Shown one piece after another: positions 1-9,030 of a stretch of DNA of 48,090 nucleotides. Each line of letters starts with the position of its first letter. Positions within the stretch are counted from its first letter, which is position 1. The stretch comes from Desulfobulbaceae bacterium (GTDB lineage: Bacteria > Desulfobacterota > Desulfobulbia > Desulfobulbales > SURF-16). A model generated the notes under the pieces. That model was not told where the DNA came from. It searched no databases and saw nothing but the letters and a program-made list of their open reading frames with translations. The stretch covers positions 1-48,090 of the forward strand of contig JALNXE010000027.1 in NCBI GenBank assembly GCA_023230525.1. Reading direction: 5' to 3'. Position numbers and translations under genes: made by a program.

Positions 1-444
1 CTCGGCATTTTTCATGCGGGCCTTGCCCTCAAAGACAAAAGGCTTGGTCACCACCGCCACGGTGAGCGCGCCGAGCTCCTTGCTCACCTTGGCCACGATG
101 GGCGCGGCGCCGGTGCCGGTGCCCCCGCCAAGACCTGCGGTGATGAAGACCATGTCACTGCCTTTCAGGCATTTTCTGATCTCGTCAATACTCTCCTCAG
201 CCGATTCACGCCCTTTGTCAGGATTGGCGCCGGCGCCGAATCCCTTGCTGACCGTGGGGCCGAGCTGCAACCTGACGTCGGCCTTGGAATGTTCCAGCAC
301 CTGCAGATCCGTATTGGCAGCAATGAATTCCACGCCCTGGAGCTTGCTTTCCACCATGGTATTTACCGCGTTTCCGCCGCCGCCGCCAATACCGAAGACC
401 CTGATCTTTACCCGTGATGTGTCTTCCGCCATTTGAAACTCCAT
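1..444 (-). CDS. ftsZ: Cell-division GTPase FtsZ, N-terminal part (runs off the left edge)
   Basis: FtsZ is the tubulin-like GTPase that polymerises into the Z ring at midcell. Only the first 148 codons lie in the window. The translation shows the glycine-rich nucleotide-binding start (GIGGGGGNAVN, residues 18-28) and the tubulin signature GGGTGTGAA at residues 106-114, so the identity is firm. Two in-frame ATG codons compete: position 444 has a GGGGG tract upstream, and position 432 (MAEDTS) has GGAG about 7 bases upstream. The longer form is given. It is the last gene of the dcw operon, 89 bases downstream of ftsA; that AT-rich gap could hold an extra promoter, but no convincing one was found. 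Confidence 0.97.
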   Translation of the reverse strand, partial: MEFQMAEDTSRVKIRVFGIGGGGGNAVNTMVESKLQGVEFIAANTDLQVLEHSKADVRLQLGPTVSKGFGAGANPDKGRESAEESIDEIRKCLKGSDMVFITAGLGGGTGTGAAPIVAKVSKELGALTVAVVTKPFVFEGKARMKNAE

Positions 445-533
445 ACTTCGCCCCCCTGTCCTGATGAACCTCGCCGAACGTCGTCGCCCGTAGAAATCCT
501 AACTTATAATTTACTACTAAACCAGCAATTATT

Positions 534-1766
534 CTACATTAATTTACCGAACAGCCCTTTAATCTTCTTGGCCAGACCACCGATGCCCTTTGCTCCCCGG
601 TCCCGGAAGCCTCTTTCCGACTCGCTTTTCATGCCGTAAATAACCAGACCCACGCCTGTGGCGCATTGCGGGGTGTTGACAATATCCGTCACCCCGCCGA
701 TATTGCGCGGATAACCGATGCGCACCGGCAGATCAAAAATCTGCTCGGCCAGATCAAGGATATGCACCAGCATCGAGGTGCCGCCGGTCAGCACCACCCC
801 GGCGTTGACCAGATTTTTCACCCCGGAATTCACCAGCTCATAATTGATCAGGGTCAGCATCTCCTCCACCCGCGGTTCCAGGATTTCCCCCATGACCCGC
901 TGGGACAGCTTGCGGGATTTCCGCCCGCCCACGCTGGGCACCTCAATGGCCTGATCCTTGTCGATCATGGAGGATATGGCGCAGCCATATTTTTCCTTGA
1001 GCTGTTCCGCCGCCTTCAGGGGCGTGCGCAGGCCGATGGACAGATCGTTGGTCAGGTTGTTGCCGCCGATGCCCAGCACAAAGGTGCGCTGGATGCAGTT
1101 CTCCGCGAAAACAGCCAGATCAGAGGTGCCGCCGCCGATGTCAATCAGGGCCACGCCGAGCTCCCGCTCTTCCGGGGTGAGCACCGCCTCGGCCGAGGCG
1201 ATGGGTTCCAGCACCACGTCATCCACCTCCAGCCCGGCCCGGTTGCAGCACTTGATGATGTTATGCACCGCGGTCACCGAGCCGGTGACGATATGCACCT
1301 TGGCCTCGAGCCGCACGCCGGTCATGCCCAGCGGGTCCTGGATGCCGCCCTGGCCGTCCACCTTGAACTCCTGGGGCATGACATGGATCACCTCCTGGTC
1401 CTGGCCCAGGGGAATGGCCTTGGCATTCTCCACCACCCGGTCGATTTCCTCCTGGCGGATTTCCCGGTTCTTGACGGCAATGACCCCATCGCTGTTCTGG
1501 CCGGTGACATGGCTGCCCGCGATTCCCACATACACTGCGGTGATATTGCAGCCCGCCATCATTTCCGCTTCGGCCACCGCCTTTTTAATGGAGTTGACCG
1601 TGCTTTCAATATTGACCACCACGCCTTTGCGCAGGCCGATGGAGGGATGGCTGCCGACACCGATTATATCCACCCGGTTCTCGACCACCTCGCCCACCAC
1701 CGCACATATCTTCGTCGTGCCGATATCAAGGCCGACAATCAACTCCCCTCTTTCCACATTTGCCAT
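534..1766 (-). CDS. ftsA: Cell-division protein FtsA (actin-like membrane tether of the Z ring)
   Basis: FtsA binds the FtsZ C-terminal tail and anchors the ring to the membrane. The 410 residues match normal length. The actin/HSP70 ATPase signatures are present: GLDIGTTKICAVVGE near residue 13 (phosphate 1), ALIDIGGGTSDLAVF near residue 205 (phosphate 2) and VLTGGTSML near residue 327 (adenosine). The C-terminus ends in a basic amphipathic helix (AKKIKGLFGKLM), the usual membrane-targeting element. It lies between ftsQ (9-base gap) and ftsZ, as in most dcw clusters. Its conservation matters here because FtsA normally activates the FtsW-FtsI pair, which appears inactive or absent in this operon. 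Confidence 0.97.
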   Translation of the reverse strand: MANVERGELIVGLDIGTTKICAVVGEVVENRVDIIGVGSHPSIGLRKGVVVNIESTVNSIKKAVAEAEMMAGCNITAVYVGIAGSHVTGQNSDGVIAVKNREIRQEEIDRVVENAKAIPLGQDQEVIHVMPQEFKVDGQGGIQDPLGMTGVRLEAKVHIVTGSVTAVHNIIKCCNRAGLEVDDVVLEPIASAEAVLTPEERELGVALIDIGGGTSDLAVFAENCIQRTFVLGIGGNNLTNDLSIGLRTPLKAAEQLKEKYGCAISSMIDKDQAIEVPSVGGRKSRKLSQRVMGEILEPRVEEMLTLINYELVNSGVKNLVNAGVVLTGGTSMLVHILDLAEQIFDLPVRIGYPRNIGGVTDIVNTPQCATGVGLVIYGMKSESERGFRDRGAKGIGGLAKKIKGLFGKLM

Positions 1767-1775
1767 ACGTTTCCT

Positions 1776-2621
1776 CTAATGAACCGCCTTATAATCACTT
1801 ATGCGTACCAGCACCTTCCCCCCGCCTGCTGGGTCCATTTCGCCGCCGGCCAGGTAATTCATATCAATGGCCGCGGCGGAGTCATACTTCTGTTTGCGGT
1901 AAAGCCAGGAAAGCACCGTGCTTAATCGATAATATTTTGTCCTCAAATCTCCCCGGCCGAGATAAACCGGAAAGGCATGGTCCGCCATGAAAAGCACCAG
2001 ATCCCCCCCGGAGGCCAGGTGAATTTCCGAAATATTCTGTTTGGGCAGGGCCACTGTCCCCTTTTCACCCAAGATGATGAAATCAAGGGCCTCCAGCAGC
2101 TGTTCCTCTTCCTTGACCCCCGGCACCTTGTCGATCTCCACGCCCGTGATGACGGGGAAATCCCGGTCATCACCCGGCAGCACTTCCGCAAAGACCACGC
2201 CCGCGCGATCAACATAATAGAGCCCGGATTTCTGACTCACCATAGCCAGGGGCTTGCGCTCCCTGACCGTAATGGCCAGTTTGTTCGGCCAATTCCGTTT
2301 CACCTCTGCCGAGGCGATCCAGTGCTGGCCCTCCAGCTTCTTCCTGATCCGCCCGATGCGCACCGCCCACAGGTTGGTCTTGACATCCAGCCCGCTCCAG
2401 GAAAAGATTTCATTGGGTGTTGTCCGGACACAACCCTTGATATCAACCTGTTCAACCTGAAAAAAAACCGAGCGGCTCAGTCCCTGGTAGGCGATGATGC
2501 CGGCAATTCCGCCCATGATAATGACCCCGAAGACGATGCTGATCACTTTCAGCAACTGGTCGCCGAACCAGCTGTGATTACTGGCCCGGTAAACCTTTAA
2601 TCCTTTTTTCTTCCTTTTCAT
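1776..2621 (-). CDS. ftsQ: Cell-division protein FtsQ/DivIB
   Basis: FtsQ is a bitopic divisome scaffold that joins FtsB/FtsL to the other division proteins. The 281-residue protein has a basic N-terminus (MKRKKK), one membrane segment at about residues 24-46, a POTRA domain directly after it (VFFQVEQVDIKGCVRTTPNE) and the beta domain (GLYYVDRAGVVF, FPVITGVEI). Its start overlaps the murB stop by four bases (ATGA), indicating translational coupling. Only the family is clear; individual FtsQ residues vary widely between phyla. Confidence 0.92.
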   Translation of the reverse strand: MKRKKKGLKVYRASNHSWFGDQLLKVISIVFGVIIMGGIAGIIAYQGLSRSVFFQVEQVDIKGCVRTTPNEIFSWSGLDVKTNLWAVRIGRIRKKLEGQHWIASAEVKRNWPNKLAITVRERKPLAMVSQKSGLYYVDRAGVVFAEVLPGDDRDFPVITGVEIDKVPGVKEEEQLLEALDFIILGEKGTVALPKQNISEIHLASGGDLVLFMADHAFPVYLGRGDLRTKYYRLSTVLSWLYRKQKYDSAAAIDMNYLAGGEMDPAGGGKVLVRISDYKAVH

Positions 2622-3637
2622 CCCAGGCCCAGAATCTTCACTTCAGGCTCCAGTGCAATACCGTATTTGTCCTGGACGGCTTTCTGCACCATCCCCATCA
2701 GCTCAAGAATGTCTTTGGCCGTGGCCCTGCCGGTATTAACGATAAAGTTGGCATGCACCGTGGACACCATGGCCCCGCCCACCGTGCACCCCTTCAGCCC
2801 GGCCTGATCAATCAGCTGGCCGGCCGTTCTGCCGCCCGGCGGATTCTTGAAAAAGGAGCCGCCGCTGGCCATATTCTGGGGCTGCCGCTGCTTGCGGCGC
2901 TGCAGGTAGTCACTGCACATCTGTTTGAGCAGGAGCGGGTCGTCTTTTTTTAACCGGAAAAAACCTTCCAGGGCAATTGTCCCTTTCATCTCCCCCCAGC
3001 TCCGGTAGGCGAAATGCATGGCAGCAGCCTCTCTGGCTGAGACGGCTCCCCGGCTGTCCATGACGCTGACCCGCACCAGCACGTCTTTCATCTCGCGCTG
3101 CCAGGCCCCGGCATTCATCACGATCGCCCCGCCGACACTGCCGGGGATGCCTGCGGCAAATTCCAGCCCGGCCAGCCCCCGTTCCACCGCCCAGCTGACC
3201 AGCTTGGCCAGACTGCAACCCGCCTCCACCCTGACCAGGATGCTGTCCGCGGCCTCATCTACCAGCTCAATCTCCGCGAAATCACGTCCGAGCACGATGG
3301 CCACGCCTTTAAGTCCTTCATCGACAATCACCACATTGCTGCCCCGGCCGAGAATGACCCACGGCACGGCCAGGGCCTGCAGGCTGCGGATCAGCAAAGA
3401 CAGCTCTTCGCGTCCCTGGGGAAAGACGATGGCCTCGGCCCTGCCTCCCACCTTAAAGGTGGTGTAGCCGGCCAACGCGCCATGCCAGACAATATCTCTG
3501 CCCCGGTGATCGGCCAGGGCCTGCTGCAATGCCGGCGCCCACTCGGGCAACTGTACGGCAGATCCAGCCGGCAAAGACATCATCTGGTCCCATTTCCCGG
3601 TATATACGGCAGCCTCATACATCCCTCCAGTCTCCAT
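2618..3637 (-). CDS. murB: UDP-N-acetylenolpyruvoylglucosamine reductase MurB
   Basis: MurB is the FAD- and NADPH-dependent reductase that makes UDP-MurNAc in the cytoplasm. FAD-binding motifs are visible: YTTFKVGGRAEA near residue 58, GRGSNVVI near residue 97 and AGIPGSVGGAIVMNAGAW near residue 162. The catalytic serine lies in GGSFFKNP and the catalytic glutamate in LEPEVKILG at the C-terminus. These fit a type II MurB. The N-terminus is about 40 residues longer than the conserved core, and a later start (MMSLPAG) is possible. It overlaps ftsQ by four bases. Confidence 0.96.
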   Translation of the reverse strand: METGGMYEAAVYTGKWDQMMSLPAGSAVQLPEWAPALQQALADHRGRDIVWHGALAGYTTFKVGGRAEAIVFPQGREELSLLIRSLQALAVPWVILGRGSNVVIVDEGLKGVAIVLGRDFAEIELVDEAADSILVRVEAGCSLAKLVSWAVERGLAGLEFAAGIPGSVGGAIVMNAGAWQREMKDVLVRVSVMDSRGAVSAREAAAMHFAYRSWGEMKGTIALEGFFRLKKDDPLLLKQMCSDYLQRRKQRQPQNMASGGSFFKNPPGGRTAGQLIDQAGLKGCTVGGAMVSTVHANFIVNTGRATAKDILELMGMVQKAVQDKYGIALEPEVKILGLG

Positions 3638-3697
3638 GTCTCAAGCCATGCCATTGTAAAAGTAACTATAGCATCCCAATCTTGTGGCCGGCATAAA

Positions 3698-3746
3698 GGG
3701 CCGTAACGAAATGGCGGGAAAGGTAATGGTCATTTCGTCACGGCCC
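3698..3746. repeat. 16-bp inverted repeat (GCCGTNACGAAAT family) at the murC-murB junction
   Basis: Arms at 3698-3713 and 3731-3746 are inverted copies of GGGCCGTAACGAAATG with a single mismatch, separated by 17 bases. The right arm includes the end and stop codon of murC. A related sequence sits upstream of selA (19,955) and another in the cas4-cas1 gap (27,551), so this looks like a dispersed palindromic element rather than a simple terminator. There is no T tract. Confidence 0.7.
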
Positions 3747-5169
3747 CCAAAGCGGATAACAGCTGTTCGCCGGCCCGCAGGATGTCGCCGGCCCCCAGAC
3801 TAAGCACAATGTCACCATCCTCCAGCAGGGGTAACACCACCCCTGCCAGGTCATCGACGCCTGCGGCCAGATAGACCTGCCGCTGGCCATGCTCCTTGAT
3901 GCCAATCAGCAGATTTTCCGCGGTCACTCCCTCGATGGGCGTTTCACTGGCCGGATAGATCTCGGTCAAAATCAGGATATCCGCATCGTGAAAGGCGGTG
4001 CAGAACTCCTTGAACAGGCCCTGGGTGCGGGTGTAACGGTGCGGCTGGAACATGACCAGCAGGCGGCGGCTCGGCCAGGCGCTGCGGATGGCCGCAAGGG
4101 TCGCCCTGATCTCCGTGGGATGATGGCCATAGTCATCGATCACCGTGATACCCCGCGCCTCACCCTTGATCTGCAGACGCCTCTGCACCCCGGTAAATGT
4201 CGCCAGGGCTGCGGAAATTTTCGCAAACGGGATCTCGAGTTCCAGCCCCACGGCCACCGCCGCCAGACTGTTCAGCACGTTATGCCGGCCAGGGGAATTG
4301 ATCGTGATCTCGCCAAGCACCTCGGCCCCCCGGCATACCTCAAAGCTGGTGGTCAGACCGGCGGCCCGCAGCTGCCGGCCGCTGATATCCGCCTGGGTGG
4401 CCAGCCCATAGGTAATCACCCTTTTTTTGATGCGCGGCAGCAGGGAGGCAATATTGTCATCATCAAGACAGAGCACGGCTGCCCCGTAAAACGGAATCTT
4501 ATTGATGAACTGCAGGAAAACCTCCTTGATCTCATCAATGTCCCGGTAGTAGTCCAGATGCTCCAGATCGATATTGGTCACCACCTCAATCACCGGGGAG
4601 AGCTGGAGAAAGGAACCATCGCTTTCATCCGCCTCGGCCACCAGAAACTCCCCTTCGCCCAGCTTGGCATTGGTGCCCAGACTGTTCACCTTGCCGCCGA
4701 TCACCACGGTGGGATCAAATCCCGCCTCGGCCAGCAGCCAGCCCACCAGCGAGGTGGTGGAGGTCTTGCCGTGGCTGCCGGCCACGGCGATACCGTATTT
4801 CTTCAGGCGCATGAGTTCGGCCAGCATCTCGGCCCTGGGGATCACCGGGATAAAGGCCTCCCGGGCGGCAATCACCTCGGGATTGTTGTCTTTTACCGCC
4901 GAGGAGATGACCACCACATCCGCGTTGCCCACCCAAGTTCCGTTATGGCCCTGATAAACCTTGCCCCCCAGGCTCTGCAGCCGCCTGGTGATATCGCTCT
5001 GCTTCAGGTCCGAGCCGCTGACGCTGTAGCCCAGATTAAGCAGCAGTTCGGCGATACCGCTCATGCCGATGCCGCCGATCCCGACAAAATGAATATGTTT
5101 TGTTTTTTTATACAATGTTTTCTGGTTAGTTAATTCTTCAGTTACCTTCTCGAGTCCGACCGTTTGCAA
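3730..5169 (-). CDS. murC: UDP-N-acetylmuramate--L-alanine ligase MurC
   Basis: MurC adds L-alanine to UDP-MurNAc using ATP, in the cytoplasm. Visible are the N-terminal Rossmann motif HFVGIGGIGMSGIAELL, the Mur ligase P-loop AGSHGKTSTTSL near residue 131, the EADESDGSF motif and the C-terminal IDDYGHHPTEI and QPHRYTRT motifs. The total of 479 residues is about 15-20 longer at the N-terminus than the conserved core. The start given is a TTG 6 bases after murG; another TTG at 5115 (LYKKTKHIHF) would fit the usual family N-terminus, and neither has a strong ribosome-binding site. An inverted repeat overlaps its 3' end. Confidence 0.96.
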   Translation of the reverse strand: MQTVGLEKVTEELTNQKTLYKKTKHIHFVGIGGIGMSGIAELLLNLGYSVSGSDLKQSDITRRLQSLGGKVYQGHNGTWVGNADVVVISSAVKDNNPEVIAAREAFIPVIPRAEMLAELMRLKKYGIAVAGSHGKTSTTSLVGWLLAEAGFDPTVVIGGKVNSLGTNAKLGEGEFLVAEADESDGSFLQLSPVIEVVTNIDLEHLDYYRDIDEIKEVFLQFINKIPFYGAAVLCLDDDNIASLLPRIKKRVITYGLATQADISGRQLRAAGLTTSFEVCRGAEVLGEITINSPGRHNVLNSLAAVAVGLELEIPFAKISAALATFTGVQRRLQIKGEARGITVIDDYGHHPTEIRATLAAIRSAWPSRRLLVMFQPHRYTRTQGLFKEFCTAFHDADILILTEIYPASETPIEGVTAENLLIGIKEHGQRQVYLAAGVDDLAGVVLPLLEDGDIVLSLGAGDILRAGEQLLSALGAVTK

Positions 5170-5175
5170 CCAATC

Positions 5176-6270
5176 TTACCCGGCCATCAACCTCTCACAC
5201 TGCTTGACAATCTCCGCGGTGGCCTCGGGCCTGGCCAGTTCCCTGGCGGCCTGGCCCATCTGCCGGCGCCGCTGTTCATCCGCCAGCAGAGCGCTGATTT
5301 CCCCAGCCAGCCTCTGTTCCGTCAACTCCTCCTGGGTGAACATCAGCGCCGCCCCGCCCTGCACCAGGTACTCGCCGTTTTTGCGCTGATGGTCATCGGC
5401 GGCAAAGGGGTACGGGATCAGCATCATGGGCAGGCCAAAGGCCGTGATCTCGGCCAGGGTGGTGGCGCCCGCCCGGGAAACCACCAGATCGGCCCGGCGG
5501 TAAAGCCCGGCCATATCGGTAAAAAAAGCAGCCACTTCGGCCCTGAGGCCCAGCTCTTTATATCTGCCGGCCACCATCTGCTCATCATCCCTGCCGGTCT
5601 GGTGGATGACCCGCAGCTGCGCCGCCGAATTTTGCAGAATTGCCATGGCGCCCACCATGAGGGTGTTCACCCGATGCGCCCCGAGACTGCCGCCGAGCAC
5701 CAGCAGGGTCAGTTCCGTCTTTTTCTCTCTCTTCTCTTCCGCTGCTGCGGTCAGTTCCCGGCGCAGCGGATTGCCGGTCATCACCCATTTGCCGGGGGCA
5801 AAATAGCGCTCACTGCCGGGAATGGAGAGAAATATCCGGTCCACCAGTCTCCCCAGCTTGCGGTTGGCCATGCCCGGCACCGAGTTCTGCTCATGGATGC
5901 AGGTGGCGATTCCCAGCATTTTCGCCGCAACCAGCACCGGTCCGGTGACATAGCCGCCCACCCCGAGCACCAGCTGGGGCCTGAACTTGCGCAGCAGCCG
6001 CAGGGCGGAGAGGGTGGACAGCGGCAGTTGCAGCAGGGCGGCCAGGCGCTGCGCCAGGCTTTTACCCTTCAGTCCCTGGCTGCTGATGGTGGCGGTCTCA
6101 AATTTGCGGTTGGCCAGCACCCGGGCATCGGTCTGCCGGCCCGTGCCGACAAACAGCACCCGGCTGCCCGGATAGCGGTCCAGAAAGGCCTCTGCCACCG
6201 CAATCCCCGGGAACAGATGCCCGCCCGTGCCCCCTCCGCTGACAATCAATCTGATTTCCTTGTTTCCCAT
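5176..6270 (-). CDS. murG: UDP-GlcNAc:lipid I transferase MurG
   Basis: MurG adds GlcNAc to lipid I on the inner face of the membrane, giving lipid II. The 364-residue protein has the N-terminal loop SGGGTGGHLFPGIAVAE, the second glycine loop LGVGGYVTGP, the conserved HEQNSVPG and the donor-site motif VVSRAGATTLAEI. An AGGA ribosome-binding site lies 4 bases before the ATG. In a standard dcw cluster ftsW would be directly upstream; here the upstream neighbour is the small zinc-ribbon ORF. Confidence 0.97.
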   Translation of the reverse strand: MGNKEIRLIVSGGGTGGHLFPGIAVAEAFLDRYPGSRVLFVGTGRQTDARVLANRKFETATISSQGLKGKSLAQRLAALLQLPLSTLSALRLLRKFRPQLVLGVGGYVTGPVLVAAKMLGIATCIHEQNSVPGMANRKLGRLVDRIFLSIPGSERYFAPGKWVMTGNPLRRELTAAAEEKREKKTELTLLVLGGSLGAHRVNTLMVGAMAILQNSAAQLRVIHQTGRDDEQMVAGRYKELGLRAEVAAFFTDMAGLYRRADLVVSRAGATTLAEITAFGLPMMLIPYPFAADDHQRKNGEYLVQGGAALMFTQEELTEQRLAGEISALLADEQRRRQMGQAARELARPEATAEIVKQCERLMAG

Positions 6271-6283
6271 AAATCCTGACGGA

Positions 6284-6475
6284 TTATACCGTCATTTCCG
6301 GCGTCCTCCGGGATCTGTACCGGGAGGAAACCATTTTTATCTCAGCCAGGGTCAGCTGATAACACTTCGGACAAAAACCGTAGGAATAGGCACTCGTGTC
6401 CTCCTCTTTCAGGGGAACCCAGCGGCCTGCCTGTTCGTTTCGCTTGCAGCGGCAGCATATCTTTTCCATTGTCAT
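6284..6475 (-). CDS. Small zinc-ribbon protein in the place of ftsW
   Basis: This 63-residue ORF has two CxxC pairs (CCRCKRNE at residues 7-14 and GFCPKCYQ at 34-41), expected to bind one zinc ion. The central W-x-P-L...SYGFCPKC pattern resembles the small ribbon found at the C-terminus of many deltaproteobacterial sensor and receiver proteins; that comparison is from memory. It starts at ATG 6475 or 6469, both with weak ribosome-binding sites. It is the only ORF between murD and murG, where ftsW normally lies. Its function is unknown, and it could be a small regulatory or partner-binding protein. Confidence 0.65.
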   Translation of the reverse strand: MTMEKICCRCKRNEQAGRWVPLKEEDTSAYSYGFCPKCYQLTLAEIKMVSSRYRSRRTPEMTV

Positions 6476-6549
6476 TTTCTCAGTCAGTCCGTTTCACTTT
6501 TTCAGCTCAGTTGACAGGCGCCTCATCCAGCCATCCCGGCTGCCCTTTC

Positions 6550-7935
6550 CTACTTGTTCATCAAATTCCGGACAGCCTGTTGAAACCTCTCCCCGCGGTC
6601 GGCATAGCTTTTAAACATGTCAAAGCTGGCGCAGGCCGGGGACAGCAGCACCGCATCCCCTTCCTCTGCGCATCCGGCCGCCTTGAGCACCGCCTCATCC
6701 AGACTGTCCGCCATCTCGATGCTGGTCATTCCCGCAAAGGCTCTGGCCATTTTTTCTCTGGCCTCGCCGATCAGCACCATTTTTTTCACCCTGGCCCGCA
6801 CGCTTTCCGCCATATAGAGGTAGTCGCCCCCCTTGTCACGGCCGCCGGCAATGAGAATCACCGGCTGGGTCATCCCGGCCAGCGCCGACTGCACCGCCCC
6901 GACGTTGGTGGCCTTGGAATCGTCATAATAACTCACCCCGTTGATCTCGGTTACCCGAAACAGCCGGTGGGGCGGGCGCTGAAATTGCCCCAGCACCCTG
7001 TTGATCACCTCATCCGGACAGGCCATGACCCGCGCCGCCAAAATTGCCGCCATGGCATTTTCCCGGTTCGGCGATTTCCGCAGCTCCTCAGGCAGGTCAT
7101 ACTTTTCCTCATGGCTAAACATGCCCTGCAGGACAATCTTTTCCTCTTGGATAACCGTACCGGGCCGGCCGGCATGTTCCCCGCCGAACCAGAGGGTTTT
7201 CGCGGCAATCGGCGCTGCGGTGAGCCTGTCCGCGATCTCCTGGTCCTCGGCATTGACCACCGCCAGGTCTTCCGGCTGCTGCCAGGCGAAAATCTTCATC
7301 TTGGCCGCCGCATAGTCATCGTATGATGCATAGCGGTCCAGATGATCCGGGCTGATATTGAGCAGCACCGCCACGTCCGGCCGGAACTGGCCCGCCGTAT
7401 CAAGCTGGTAACTGCTTACCTCCAGAACCGCTATCTCCGCATCCTGCTCCCCCAGCAGGTAATCCAGCAGCGGTGTCCCGATGTTTCCTCCGACAAACAC
7501 CTTTCTCCCAGCTCCCTGCAGCAATTCACCAATCAGTTTGGTCACCGTGGTTTTGCCGTTCGTGCCGGTTACGGCCACAATCGGGATCTGAAGATAAGCA
7601 GCACCAAGTCCAAGCTCGCCAACGATCTCAATGCCGGCCTGCCGGGCTGCGGCAAGCTCGTCCATTTCCAGCGGCACACCAGGGCTGACTACAATGAGAT
7701 CGGCATCGAGGAATGTTTCCCTGCGGTGTCCCCCCGTCTCAAAGTAGACATCCCTTTCCTGCAGCCACTCCAGCAGTTTACCGTCCAAGGCCGACTCCCT
7801 GGCCTTTTCGCTGAGCGCCACCCGGCAACCCAGCCTGTCCAGAAACCGCAAAGCGGCAAACCCCGACTTGCCCGCCCCGACCACCAGAACCTTGCGGGAT
7901 GCCGGCGAGGCTATGAATTCTTTTAATCCAACCAT
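6550..7935 (-). CDS. murD: UDP-N-acetylmuramoyl-L-alanine--D-glutamate ligase MurD
   Basis: MurD adds D-glutamate to UDP-MurNAc-L-Ala. The 461-residue protein shows the N-terminal Rossmann motif VLVVGAGKSGFAALRFL, the ligase P-loop VTGTNGKTTVTKLI near residue 120, NISPDHLDRYASYDDYAAAK, and the C-terminal YYDDSKATNVGA plus IAGGRDKGGDY motifs. It begins 7 bases after mraY. The 74 bases after its stop contain no sign of an ftsW remnant. Confidence 0.97.
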   Translation of the reverse strand: MVGLKEFIASPASRKVLVVGAGKSGFAALRFLDRLGCRVALSEKARESALDGKLLEWLQERDVYFETGGHRRETFLDADLIVVSPGVPLEMDELAAARQAGIEIVGELGLGAAYLQIPIVAVTGTNGKTTVTKLIGELLQGAGRKVFVGGNIGTPLLDYLLGEQDAEIAVLEVSSYQLDTAGQFRPDVAVLLNISPDHLDRYASYDDYAAAKMKIFAWQQPEDLAVVNAEDQEIADRLTAAPIAAKTLWFGGEHAGRPGTVIQEEKIVLQGMFSHEEKYDLPEELRKSPNRENAMAAILAARVMACPDEVINRVLGQFQRPPHRLFRVTEINGVSYYDDSKATNVGAVQSALAGMTQPVILIAGGRDKGGDYLYMAESVRARVKKMVLIGEAREKMARAFAGMTSIEMADSLDEAVLKAAGCAEEGDAVLLSPACASFDMFKSYADRGERFQQAVRNLMNK

Positions 7936-7942
7936 GGGATAC

Positions 7943-9022
7943 TCACCGCAGTTTCAAGGTGGCCAGCGCCATCAGGCCGAGAATGATGGAGACGATCCAG
8001 AAACGGACCACCACCTTCGGCTCCACCCAGCCTTTTTTTTCAAAATGATGATGGAAGGGGGCCATGAGAAAGATCCTCTTGCCCCCGGAAATCTTGAAAT
8101 ACCCCACCTGCAGGATCACGGAAAGGGCCTCCATGACAAAAATCCCGCCCACCAGCACCAGCAGAATTTCCTGTTTGATAATAACCGCCACCACCCCCAG
8201 GGCTCCGCCGATGGCCAGCGAACCCACATCACCCATGAACACCTGGGCAGGGTAGGCGTTGAACCAGAGAAAGCCCAGACTCGCCCCGGCCAGCGCGCCG
8301 CAGAACACCGTCACCTCGCCCGCGCCGTGAACAAACGGGATCTGCAGATAGGCGGCGAGACCCGCATGGCCGGCCAGATAGGAAAACAGCAGATAAACGC
8401 CGCTGGTCACCACCGTGGGGCCGGTGGCCAGCCCATCCAGCCCGTCCGTCAGATTGACCGCATTGGAGGCCCCGGCCACCACCAGCACCATGAACAGGAT
8501 ATAATAAACCCCCAGATCCGGTTTCACGTCCTTTAAAAACGGAAAACTCAGCGAGGTATCAAAACCCGGCTGATTGAGTAAAAAGCCGCCGACCGCAACC
8601 ACGCCGGCAATCTGCAGCGCCATTTTTCCCTTGGCGCTCAACCCCTTGGAATTTTTCTTCTTGATCTTGCGCCAGTCGTCGATGCTGCCGATGGCCCCGT
8701 ACCAGACGGTGATGGCCAGGATCAGCCAGACGAAGCGATTGGTCAGATCAACCCACAGCAGGGTGGAGGTAACCACTGCGGCGATAATCAGCACCCCCCC
8801 CATGGTGGGCACGCCCCGCTTGCTGAAGTGGCTTGCCGGTCCGTCTTCCCGCACCACCTGTCCGACCTGATGGCGCTGCAAAAATCTAATGAAATACGGA
8901 CCCAGCACCGTGGCGATCAAAAAACCGGTGACAATGGCCCCGATACATCGGAAGGTGATGTAACGGATGACATTGAAACCGCTGTACAGGTTATGCAGTG
9001 GATAGAGAAAATGATAAAGCAT
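7943..9022 (-). CDS. mraY: Phospho-MurNAc-pentapeptide translocase MraY
   Basis: MraY is the polytopic membrane enzyme that moves phospho-MurNAc-pentapeptide onto undecaprenyl phosphate, making lipid I. The 359-residue protein has about ten membrane segments and the catalytic aspartates in IGSIDDWRKI, NLTDGLDGLA and FMGDVGSLA. The histidine-rich loop PFHHHFEKKGWVEPKVVVRFW is also intact. The position between murF and murD is canonical. Confidence 0.97.
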   Translation of the reverse strand: MLYHFLYPLHNLYSGFNVIRYITFRCIGAIVTGFLIATVLGPYFIRFLQRHQVGQVVREDGPASHFSKRGVPTMGGVLIIAAVVTSTLLWVDLTNRFVWLILAITVWYGAIGSIDDWRKIKKKNSKGLSAKGKMALQIAGVVAVGGFLLNQPGFDTSLSFPFLKDVKPDLGVYYILFMVLVVAGASNAVNLTDGLDGLATGPTVVTSGVYLLFSYLAGHAGLAAYLQIPFVHGAGEVTVFCGALAGASLGFLWFNAYPAQVFMGDVGSLAIGGALGVVAVIIKQEILLVLVGGIFVMEALSVILQVGYFKISGGKRIFLMAPFHHHFEKKGWVEPKVVVRFWIVSIILGLMALATLKLR

Positions 9023-9030
9023 GAGCCCGC

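Noticed and set aside
666..1925. Long plus-strand frame opposite ftsA and ftsQ
   Set aside because: Shadow of GC-rich coding sequence on the minus strand; His/Gln-rich composition and no known motif. The same holds for plus-strand frames opposite murC, murG and murE.
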